A stretch of 5,666 nucleotides of DNA, from NCBI GenBank assembly GCA_017544125.1, contig JAFYET010000307.1, positions 1 through 5,666 of the forward strand, written 5' to 3'. Source of the DNA: Ruminococcus sp. (GTDB lineage: Bacteria > Bacillota > Clostridia > Oscillospirales > Ruminococcaceae). Under the pieces are notes generated by a model. That model searched no databases and had not been told where the DNA came from. It saw nothing but the letters and a program-made list of their open reading frames with translations. Of this stretch, positions 1 through 5,343 are shown one piece after another. Positions within the stretch are counted from its first letter, which is position 1; every line of letters begins with the position of its first letter. The translations under genes and the position numbers were made by a program.

Positions 1-1148
1 CGGTGGGCGCCGTATCATTAAAACAGGGCGTTATACCCACACCCGCAGTGGCACTTCTGGTAAAGGAATACAAGGCTGATGCCGGCGTTATGATATCGGC
101 ATCGCACAACAGCGTTGAGTTCAACGGCATCAAGCTCTTCTCGAACACGGGCTTCAAGCTGCCCGATAAAGTCGAGGAGGAGATAGAGGAGCTTATACTT
201 GACCGCCCGCAGGATATCACCCTGAAGGACGGCTGCGAGGTAGGCAGAGTTTACTACGAGGGCAATGCAGAGTGGGATTATGTACGGCATATAATCGGCA
301 GCGTTGATTCTGACTTCAAGGGTCTGCGTGTGGCTATCGACTGCGCAAACGGCGCTTCTTCCACAACAGCCGAGAAGATATTCAAGGGTCTTGGCGCTGA
401 CTGTGTGTTTGTATCAAACGACCCCGACGGCACAAACATAAACGAAAACTGCGGCTCAACTCATATGGAGAACCTTATGAAAACCGTAGCCGAGAAAAAG
501 TGCGACTTAGGTCTTGCATTTGACGGCGATGCTGACAGGTGCTTAGCTGTTGATGAAAACGGCAATCTGGTTGACGGCGATAAGCTGCTTGCTATCTTCT
601 CAAGGTTTATGAAGGCAAACGGTACGCTCAATAATAACTGCTGCGTTGTAACTGTAATGTCAAACCTCGGCTTCTTTAAGTTCGCTAAAGAAAACGGCGT
701 TGTGACAGCTACTACAAAGGTAGGCGACAGGTACGTTTTAGAGGAGATGCTCGCAGGCGGCTATAACATAGGCGGCGAGCAGTCGGGGCATATCATATTC
801 CTCGATCACGCAAACACAGGCGACGGCGAGCTTACAGGCGTTAAGCTCATTGACGTTATGAAAAAGACAGGGCTTAAGCTCTCTGAGCTTGCTTCCTGTA
901 TGGAGGTCTACCCGCAGGTGCTTGTAAATGTAAGGATCACCCCCGATATGAAGGGTAAGTGGGAGACAGATAAGGCAGTTCAGGACGCAATAAAGCTCTA
1001 TTCCGAAAAGCTCGGCAATGACGGGCGCATACTCGTCCGTGAATCGGGTACAGAGCCGCTTGTAAGAGTAATGATAGAGGGCAAGCTCACAGGCGTTATC
1101 ACCGAATATGCCAACAACATAGCTGCCCTTGTGGAGAAGATGCAGTAA
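1..1148 (+). CDS. glmM: Phosphoglucosamine mutase GlmM, 5'-truncated by window edge
   Basis: GlmM converts glucosamine-6-phosphate to glucosamine-1-phosphate in the cytoplasm, on the route to UDP-GlcNAc, peptidoglycan and other amino sugars. Counting visible residues from the codon at 3-5, the family's landmarks appear in order: the phosphoserine loop ISASHN at 31-36 (catalytic Ser 34), the metal-binding loop DGDADR at 174-179, the sugar-binding loop GEQSGHI at 258-264, and the C-terminal phosphate-binding loop RESGTEPLVRVM at 346-357. The 381 visible residues plus about 67 missing ones would give the usual length of roughly 450, so the gene starts upstream of the window and the GTG at position 3 is internal. 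The residue after ISASHN is Ser where Pro is common. The stop codon TAA shares one base with the ATG of the next gene. Identity is near certain; a general phosphoglucomutase/phosphomannomutase is the less likely alternative. Confidence 0.95.
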   Translation, partial: VGAVSLKQGVIPTPAVALLVKEYKADAGVMISASHNSVEFNGIKLFSNTGFKLPDKVEEEIEELILDRPQDITLKDGCEVGRVYYEGNAEWDYVRHIIGSVDSDFKGLRVAIDCANGASSTTAEKIFKGLGADCVFVSNDPDGTNINENCGSTHMENLMKTVAEKKCDLGLAFDGDADRCLAVDENGNLVDGDKLLAIFSRFMKANGTLNNNCCVVTVMSNLGFFKFAKENGVVTATTKVGDRYVLEEMLAGGYNIGGEQSGHIIFLDHANTGDGELTGVKLIDVMKKTGLKLSELASCMEVYPQVLVNVRITPDMKGKWETDKAVQDAIKLYSEKLGNDGRILVRESGTEPLVRVMIEGKLTGVITEYANNIAALVEKMQ

Positions 1149-1642
1149 TGAGATATAAATATTGCCCCGAGTGCGGCGCAAAGCTCGACAGTATGCCCGT
1201 AGGCGATGAGGGGCTCGTTCCTTGGTGCAAAAGCTGTGACAGACCATGGTTCGATACATTCAACACCTGCGTGCTGTCGGTCATACTGAATGAAGACGAT
1301 GAAGTGCTGCTTATCAGGCAGAGCTACCACGACACCGCAAAGTATGTGGGCGTGGCAGGCTATATGAAGCCCGATGAAACAGCTGAGGCGGCAGCAGCCC
1401 GTGAGATAGCCGAGGAAACAGGCTTGCAGGCTATAAGCGTGCAGTTTCTTGAAAGCCACTTTTACGAGGGGCGTGATCAGCTGATGCTGGGCTTTGCTGC
1501 AAGAGTACATAAAAGCGGACTCAACCTCTCGGGCGAAGTGCTCGAGGGCAGGTGGTTCGATATCGACACCGCCATAAACACTGTCAGAGAGGGCAGTATA
1601 ATACAAAAGCTAATTATCAAGACAAAGGAAAGTATACTATGA
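1148..1642 (+). CDS. Zinc-ribbon Nudix hydrolase, NudC-like
   Basis: This 164-residue protein begins with a four-cysteine zinc ribbon (CPEC at 6-9 and CKSC at 27-30), followed by a Nudix fold. The Nudix box at residues 71-93 fits the consensus GX5EX7REUXEEXGU exactly: Gly 71, Glu 77, then REIAEETGL at 85-93, whose glutamates bind the catalytic metal. Nudix enzymes hydrolyse a nucleoside diphosphate linked to another group. The ribbon-plus-Nudix layout is that of NADH pyrophosphatase (NudC) relatives. However, the N-terminal domain of full-length NudC is absent, and the region after the box reads SHFYEGRDQLMLGF instead of the SQPWPFP signature, so NAD(H) specificity cannot be assumed. The start ATG overlaps the glmM stop by one base, with GGAG at 1133-1136 as a probable ribosome binding site. 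The fold is certain; the substrate is unknown. Confidence 0.88.
   Translation: MRYKYCPECGAKLDSMPVGDEGLVPWCKSCDRPWFDTFNTCVLSVILNEDDEVLLIRQSYHDTAKYVGVAGYMKPDETAEAAAAREIAEETGLQAISVQFLESHFYEGRDQLMLGFAARVHKSGLNLSGEVLEGRWFDIDTAINTVREGSIIQKLIIKTKESIL
1624..1631 (+). promoter_or_regulatory. Ribosome binding site fixing the methyltransferase start
   Basis: AAGGAAAG lies seven bases before the ATG at 1639, inside the last codons of the Nudix gene. It supports that ATG over the in-frame GTG at 1552, which lies deep within the Nudix coding sequence. Confidence 0.7.
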
Positions 1643-2505
1643 GAATAGCCGATAAGTGGCAAGAGTACAAAATATTAGACACATCATGCGGCGATAAGCT
1701 GGAGAGCTGGGGTGGCGTTACCCTTGTGCGCCCCGACCCGCAGATAATATGGAAAACGCCCCATAAGACCGATAAGTGGGATAAGGCAGATGCCGTTTAC
1801 CACCGCTCATCAAAAGGCGGCGGCGAGTGGGAATACCATAAGCGCCTGCCCGAGAGCTGGAATATAAGCTACGGCGAGCTGAAATTCGTTATAAGACCCA
1901 CGGGCTTCAAGCATACGGGGCTTTTCCCCGAGCAGGCGGTCAACTGGGATATGTGCGGCGATATGATAAGAAATGCGGGCAGACCCATAAAGGTGCTCAA
2001 CCTCTTTGCCTATACCGGCGGGGCGACCCTTGCCTGTGCAAACGCAGGAGCGCAGGTGTCGCACGTTGACGCTTCAAAGGGCATGGTGGCATGGGCGAGA
2101 GAAAACGCCGCAGCTTCAAACCTGACCGATAAGCCTATCCGCTGGCTGGTGGATGACTGCGAGAAGTTCGTGCGCCGTGAGATAAAGCGGCAGAACTTCT
2201 ACGATGCTGTTATTATGGACCCGCCATCATACGGCAGAGGTCCCGGCGGTGAGGTATGGAAGTTAGAAGACAGCGTATATGACCTTGTGAGCCTTTGCTC
2301 GCAGGTGCTGTCTGACAAGCCGCTGTTTTTCCTGCTAAACAGCTATACCACTGGGCTGTCGCCCTCGGTAATGGCTTATATATTAAGCGAAGTAATAACC
2401 CCACGCTTCGGCGGCGATGTGACAGCAGATGAGATAGGCTTAAGAGTAGAGAGCAGCAATATGCCGCTGCCCTGCGGCTCAACTGCTGTATGGAAAGCAA
2501 GGTAA
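1639..2505 (+). CDS. Class I SAM-dependent methyltransferase, probable rRNA/RNA methylase
   Basis: This 288-residue Rossmann-fold methyltransferase has an S-adenosylmethionine-binding glycine loop VLNLFAYTGG at 119-128, an acidic residue ending strand 2 (Asp 144 in HVDAS) and a third strand ending in VDDC (171-174). The catalytic-region motif is DPPSYGRG at 194-201. Upstream, KHTGLFPEQ at 91-99 is typical of the RlmI-like group (COG1092/Methyltrans_SAM), whose studied members methylate cytosine in 23S rRNA. The N-terminal PUA domain of RlmI is not evident; the first 90 residues instead form a short Trp-rich region that presumably takes part in substrate recognition. The ATG overlaps the Nudix stop as ATGA, which indicates coupled translation. 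Methyltransferase activity is well supported; RNA as substrate follows from family resemblance, and the modified base is unknown. Confidence 0.85.
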   Translation: MRIADKWQEYKILDTSCGDKLESWGGVTLVRPDPQIIWKTPHKTDKWDKADAVYHRSSKGGGEWEYHKRLPESWNISYGELKFVIRPTGFKHTGLFPEQAVNWDMCGDMIRNAGRPIKVLNLFAYTGGATLACANAGAQVSHVDASKGMVAWARENAAASNLTDKPIRWLVDDCEKFVRREIKRQNFYDAVIMDPPSYGRGPGGEVWKLEDSVYDLVSLCSQVLSDKPLFFLLNSYTTGLSPSVMAYILSEVITPRFGGDVTADEIGLRVESSNMPLPCGSTAVWKAR

Positions 2506-2506
2506 G

Positions 2507-2525
2507 CAAAAGCGCATAGCTTTTG
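2507..2525 (+). other. Perfect 7-bp hairpin between methyltransferase and small gene
   Basis: CAAAAGC at 2507-2513 pairs exactly with GCTTTTG at 2519-2525 around the five-base loop GCATA. It begins one base after the methyltransferase stop and ends 12 bases before the next gene's ribosome binding site. The stem is mostly A-T and no T-run follows it, so it is a poor intrinsic terminator. It could instead be an mRNA processing or stabilising element at the 5' side of the small gene, or chance. Confidence 0.4.
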
Positions 2526-2537
2526 ATATAAATTTAC

Positions 2538-2544
2538 AGGAGGT
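2538..2544 (+). promoter_or_regulatory. Near-consensus ribosome binding site of the 61-codon gene
   Basis: AGGAGGT is close to the full anti-16S consensus, with a seven-base spacer to the ATG at 2552. It is the strongest ribosome binding site in the window and a main argument that this short reading frame is a real, well-translated gene. Confidence 0.8.
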
Positions 2545-2551
2545 AATCACA

Positions 2552-2737
2552 ATGGGATTTGGACTTGATGACATCAAGAAGACTATCGACAAGGTCGATG
2601 ACAAGATACCCGACAAGGTAAAGGACGAGGCTAAGAAGTTAGCAAGCAAGGAGAACCTTGAAAAGGTCAAGGACAAGGCCGGCGATATTTTTGAAAAGGT
2701 AAAGGACAAGTTCGATAAGGACGATGACAAGAAGTAA
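2552..2737 (+). CDS. Small highly charged Lys/Asp-rich protein, function unknown
   Basis: I do not recognise this 61-residue protein. It has 18 Lys, 14 Asp and 4 Glu, so positive and negative charges balance. It has no Cys, Trp or signal peptide, and a membrane segment is impossible, so it should be a soluble cytoplasmic protein. Hydrophobic residues recur every three or four positions, predicting amphipathic helix. An 11-residue unit is repeated in tandem (LEKVKDKAGDI at 36-46, FEKVKDKFDKD at 47-57), with a related stretch DKVKDEAKKL at 21-30, resembling LEA-type stress proteins. The composition also recalls small MT0933-like antitoxins, but I cannot establish homology. All 18 lysines are AAG, unlike the mixed AAA/AAG of its neighbours, suggesting high expression. 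The reading frame is convincing because of its ribosome binding site and codon bias; its function is open. Confidence 0.8.
   Translation: MGFGLDDIKKTIDKVDDKIPDKVKDEAKKLASKENLEKVKDKAGDIFEKVKDKFDKDDDKK
2658..2710 (+). repeat. Imperfect 33-bp-period direct repeat within the small gene
   Basis: The 20 bases at 2658-2677 recur at 2691-2710 with a single mismatch (C to A at the ninth to tenth base of the repeat). The 33-base period equals 11 codons and encodes the repeated LEKVKDK/FEKVKDK units, which suggests the gene grew by tandem duplication of an 11-residue helix module. Confidence 0.65.
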
Positions 2738-2751
2738 GACTTAGGGCACAC

Positions 2752-2783
2752 GGGGGCAGCAGCCCTGCCCCTCTGCCTGTTTT
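2752..2783 (+). terminator. Candidate weak intrinsic terminator or attenuator
   Basis: GGGGCAG at 2753-2759 pairs perfectly with CTGCCCC at 2765-2771 around a five-base loop, extendable by one G-U pair. A second copy of the 3' arm, CTGCC at 2773-2777, could pair with GGCAG at 2755-2759 instead and would bring the hairpin to within two bases of the TTTT at 2780-2783. The T-run is short and displaced from the stronger stem, so termination is probably partial. Its position between the small gene and ecfA1 would separate the two or lower readthrough into the transporter operon. Confidence 0.45.
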
Positions 2784-2800
2784 ACTAACGGAGTAAAATA

Positions 2801-3670
2801 ATGGACAGTTTTCTTAAAGCCGAAGGGCTTTGGTTTTCATATATAAACGAGATAGAAGAGCCGCCTGTCAAAACAGAGGTGCTAAAGGGCATTGACCTTG
2901 ACATCAAAAAGGGTGAGTTCGTGGCTATTCTCGGGCATAACGGCTCGGGCAAATCTACCCTTGCCAAGTGCTTTAATGCTATAAACCTTCCCGAAAAGGG
3001 CAAGGCTTATGTTGACGGCATAGACACTGCCGATGAGAGCAGGCTGCTCGATATAAGGCAAAAGGTGGGTATGGTCTTCCAGAACCCCGATAATCAGATA
3101 GTTGCAACGATAGTTGAGGAGGACTGCGCATTCGCCCTCGAGAATATGGGCGTTGAGCCTGCCGAGATAAGGCGGCGTGTTGATGATGCTCTTAAAACAG
3201 TAGGTATGTATGACTACCGTGAGCACGCAGTTCATAAGCTATCGGGCGGTCAGAAGCAGAGGGTCGCTATTGCGGGCATAATCGCTATGCGCCCCGAATG
3301 TATACTCCTCGATGAACCTACAGCTATGCTCGACCCCTCGGGCAGGGCTGAGGTAATGAAGACGATAAAGATGCTCAACCGTGAGCTCGGCGTGACGATA
3401 GTGCTTATAACCCACTATATGGAGGAGGCAGCACAGGCTGATAGAGTCATCGTGATAGATTCAGGCGAGATAATGCTCGACGGCGAGCCCAAGCAGATAT
3501 TTACCCAGGTGCAGACGCTCAGAAACTTAGGGCTTGACGTGCCGCAGGTGACGGAAGTTTGCTTTGAGCTTAAAAAAGCAGGCATTGACATACCGCAGGA
3601 TATAATCACAGAGGAAGAATGTGCGCAGGCACTTTATGAGCTGCTTTCAAAGGGAGGTAAGGCTGTATGA
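2801..3670 (+). CDS. ecfA1: ECF transporter energising ATPase EcfA1
   Basis: EcfA1 is one of two ABC ATPases that, with EcfT, drive vitamin and metal uptake through interchangeable S-components; it acts on the cytoplasmic face of the membrane. The 289-residue protein carries Walker [10 protein letters not shown] at 45-53, the Q-loop VFQNPDNQ at 92-99, signature LSGGQ at 147-151, Walker B ILLDE at 168-172, the D-loop region MLDP at 176-179 and the switch His 205. The tail around 240-264 ([14 protein letters not shown]) matches the same place in EcfA2 and is the C-terminal extension typical of this ATPase pair. AMLDPSGR supports A1 rather than A2. GGAG at 2790-2793 lies seven bases before the ATG. 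The stop overlaps the following membrane gene as ATGA. All catalytic motifs are intact. An older name is cbiO1. Confidence 0.94.
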   Translation: MDSFLKAEGLWFSYINEIEEPPVKTEVLKGIDLDIKKGEFVAILGHNGSGKSTLAKCFNAINLPEKGKAYVDGIDTADESRLLDIRQKVGMVFQNPDNQIVATIVEEDCAFALENMGVEPAEIRRRVDDALKTVGMYDYREHAVHKLSGGQKQRVAIAGIIAMRPECILLDEPTAMLDPSGRAEVMKTIKMLNRELGVTIVLITHYMEEAAQADRVIVIDSGEIMLDGEPKQIFTQVQTLRNLGLDVPQVTEVCFELKKAGIDIPQDIITEEECAQALYELLSKGGKAV

Positions 3671-4467
3671 CGGCGCTGGTGCTTTTTGCGGTGCTTGTAC
3701 TGCTTATCGTGCTTGAACGGTCGGGCTGGATAAGCCTTTCAAGCATGGGCTGGTGTGTGTTCATGATAGCCGCTGTATGCTCGGTCATGGGGCTTTATGT
3801 GCTCGAATGGCTCAAAGCGGTATTTGCGATAATAGGCAAGGCGCTTGATAATAACAGCGAGAGCTTCAAGCGTATCTCGCCTTTATATACAAGTATGTCG
3901 GCAGGGGGCATAGCCCTGCGGATAATACTTCTTGTGATACTGTTTATACCTATGGCGGCGGGGGTCATATACATCATACAGCATATGGTCAGAAAGCCTC
4001 TCAAGCGCCTTGACGGCGAGGAGGATAATGATTTCTCCCGCAGGTGCAGCATAAGGCTTGCAGGCCTTGGCATGATATCGGCGGGGCTGCTGGTCGTTTG
4101 CTTTGCGGTAATGGTCATTATGCTCATACCGTACCTCAGTAAGCTCGCAGCAAGCGTTTACATAGCACTCAACCCGTTTTTGATACTGCTTATATGGGTG
4201 TTCACTCTCGGGGTGGGGTTCATATATCTTTACGGGTATCTCGTGCTGATAAATTCAACACTTTTGATGATACTTATGTCGGCGGGGCTCATATGCTTTG
4301 CACTTTACCTGATCTCGTTCATTTTCGGGGTCGCCGCAGCAGTAAGGGCTAAAAGAAACGGCGCACTTACATCGAAGCAGGCGTTTGTATATTCGCTGCT
4401 TTCGCTGCTTGCGGGGTGGAATTTCGTTGTTTTCCTCGTTTTGAGGAAAAGGATCAAGGAGAATTAG
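3667..4467 (+). CDS. Polytopic membrane protein of unknown function inside the ecf operon
   Basis: I do not recognise this 266-residue protein. By eye it has about seven hydrophobic helices, near residues 2-16, 29-56, 81-105, 132-156, 164-195 (possibly two), 204-226 and 239-259. They are separated by polar loops at 58-76 and 107-130, the second of which is rich in Lys, Arg, Asp and Glu. The C-terminus is basic (LRKRIKEN). Three helices open with Ser-Ala-Gly (78-80, 138-140, 205-207). No ATPase, protease or transporter signature is visible. GGGAGG at 3652-3657 precedes the ATG, which overlaps the ecfA1 stop; ecfA2 begins two bases after its stop. This placement suggests a role with the ECF module, for example a substrate-binding S-component or accessory subunit. 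However, S-components are usually shorter (about 180-200 residues, six helices), so it may be unrelated. Confidence 0.85.
   Translation: MTALVLFAVLVLLIVLERSGWISLSSMGWCVFMIAAVCSVMGLYVLEWLKAVFAIIGKALDNNSESFKRISPLYTSMSAGGIALRIILLVILFIPMAAGVIYIIQHMVRKPLKRLDGEEDNDFSRRCSIRLAGLGMISAGLLVVCFAVMVIMLIPYLSKLAASVYIALNPFLILLIWVFTLGVGFIYLYGYLVLINSTLLMILMSAGLICFALYLISFIFGVAAAVRAKRNGALTSKQAFVYSLLSLLAGWNFVVFLVLRKRIKEN
4456..4461 (+). promoter_or_regulatory. Ribosome binding site fixing the TTG start of ecfA2
   Basis: AAGGAG lies eight bases before the TTG at 4470 and within the last codons of the membrane gene. It favours TTG over the in-frame GTG at 4416, which would add 18 residues (beginning EFRCFPRF) not expected at the N-terminus of an ABC ATPase. 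Confidence 0.75.
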
Positions 4468-4469
4468 CT

Positions 4470-5324
4470 TTGGCAGTAATTAAAACCGAAAACCTCACCT
4501 ACATCTACGGTGAGGGCACGCCCTTTGAAAAGCGGGCGGTGGATGATATATCCCTCGAGATAAACGAGGGTGAGATGATTGGCGTTATAGGTCATACAGG
4601 CTCGGGCAAATCAACGCTCATACAGCATTTCAACGGGCTTTTGAAGCCCAGCTCGGGCAGTGTTTATATAGACGGCGAAAGGCTTTGGGACGATAAGGCA
4701 AGGCTTCGTGATATACGCTTCAAGGTGGGGCTTGTGTTCCAGTACCCCGAATATCAGCTCTTTGAGGAGAACTGCTATAAGGATATAGCTTTCGGTCCCA
4801 AGAACATGGGGCTTTCCGACAGCGAGACAGATAAGCGCATAAAGGAAGCCGCAGCAATGGTAGGGCTGAAGCCCGAGCTGCTCGATAAATCGCCCTTTGA
4901 GCTTTCGGGCGGTCAGAAGCGCCGTGTGGCGATTGCGGGCGTTATGGCTATGAAGCCCAAGGTGCTTATTCTCGATGAGCCTGCATCGGGGCTTGACCCG
5001 AGGGGCAGAGAGCAGATACTCGGAATGCTCAGAGACTACCACGAAACAACAAAAAGCACCGTTATGATAGTTTCCCATTCGATGGAGGATATAGCACGCT
5101 ATGCTGACAGGATACTTGTGATGAACAAGGGCAGGCTCTTCTGCCTTGATGAGACAGAGAAGGTCTTTGCAAGGGCTGAGGAACTGAGAGAGATGGGGCT
5201 GTCTGTCCCGCAGATAACAAGAGTATTTTCAAGGCTCAGGGAAATGGGACTTGAGATAGATAAAGAAGTATACACCACACCCTATGCCGTAAAGCTGATA
5301 TGCAGACGGCTTGGCGTAATTTAA
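4470..5324 (+). CDS. ecfA2: ECF transporter energising ATPase EcfA2
   Basis: This is the second ATPase of the ECF module, which pairs with EcfA1 in a heterodimer under EcfT. Read from the TTG at 4470 it has 284 residues and begins AVIKTENLTYIY after the initiator, a typical N-terminus for the family. Walker A is GHTGSGKST at 41-49, Q-loop Gln 91 in VFQYPEYQ, signature LSGGQ at 145-149, Walker B VLILDE at 165-170, D-loop SGLD at 173-176, and switch His 203. The C-terminal stretch LREMGLSVPQITRV (239-252) parallels EcfA1. ASGLDPRGR and its place before ecfT support A2. It starts two bases after the membrane gene's stop, and ecfT follows after 19 bases. All motifs are intact, so both ATPases look functional. 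An older name is cbiO2. Confidence 0.93.
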   Translation: MAVIKTENLTYIYGEGTPFEKRAVDDISLEINEGEMIGVIGHTGSGKSTLIQHFNGLLKPSSGSVYIDGERLWDDKARLRDIRFKVGLVFQYPEYQLFEENCYKDIAFGPKNMGLSDSETDKRIKEAAAMVGLKPELLDKSPFELSGGQKRRVAIAGVMAMKPKVLILDEPASGLDPRGREQILGMLRDYHETTKSTVMIVSHSMEDIARYADRILVMNKGRLFCLDETEKVFARAEELREMGLSVPQITRVFSRLREMGLEIDKEVYTTPYAVKLICRRLGVI

Positions 5325-5328
5325 GCTA

Positions 5329-5336
5329 AAGGAAAG
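5329..5336 (+). promoter_or_regulatory. Ribosome binding site of ecfT (TTG start)
   Basis: AAGGAAAG in the 19-base gap after ecfA2, with its AGGA core ten bases before the TTG at 5344. The first ATG in frame is codon 20, past the conserved EcfT N-terminus, so TTG is the likely start. Confidence 0.65.
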
Positions 5337-5343
5337 AGACACT

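Noticed and set aside
738..1606. Long minus-strand open frames opposite glmM and the Nudix gene (173 and 202 codons)
   Set aside because: They lie entirely antisense to well-supported genes, run across the glmM/Nudix junction, and their Cys/His/Leu-rich translations show no recognisable domain. They are shadows of the + strand codon pattern.
1552..1638. N-terminal extension of the methyltransferase from the GTG at 1552
   Set aside because: It would overlap the Nudix gene by 91 bases and has a basic, non-conserved sequence; the ATG at 1639 has its own ribosome binding site and a classic ATGA overlap.
2504..2532. Promoter-like TATAAA at 2527-2532 before the small gene
   Set aside because: No acceptable -35 element lies 16-18 bases upstream, and transcription from it would begin inside the ribosome binding site at 2538-2544.
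2552..2737. Toxin-antitoxin module based on the antitoxin-like composition of the small protein
   Set aside because: No adjacent small gene could be the toxin; the neighbours are a methyltransferase and an ABC ATPase. Charged composition alone does not establish homology.
2213..2751. Minus-strand frames over the end of the methyltransferase gene and the small gene
   Set aside because: The Ser/Leu/Phe-rich translation opposite the small gene is the mirror of its AAG/GAC codons. Neither frame has a matching ribosome binding site or a known domain.
2738..2800. Vitamin riboswitch upstream of ecfA1
   Set aside because: The gap is only 63 bases and holds one simple hairpin; TPP, FMN, cobalamin and similar aptamers need more sequence, and none of their conserved cores is seen.
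4416..4469. Start of ecfA2 at the GTG at 4416
   Set aside because: The extra 18 residues fall inside the membrane gene and do not resemble an EcfA N-terminus; AAGGAG at 4456-4461 points to the TTG at 4470.
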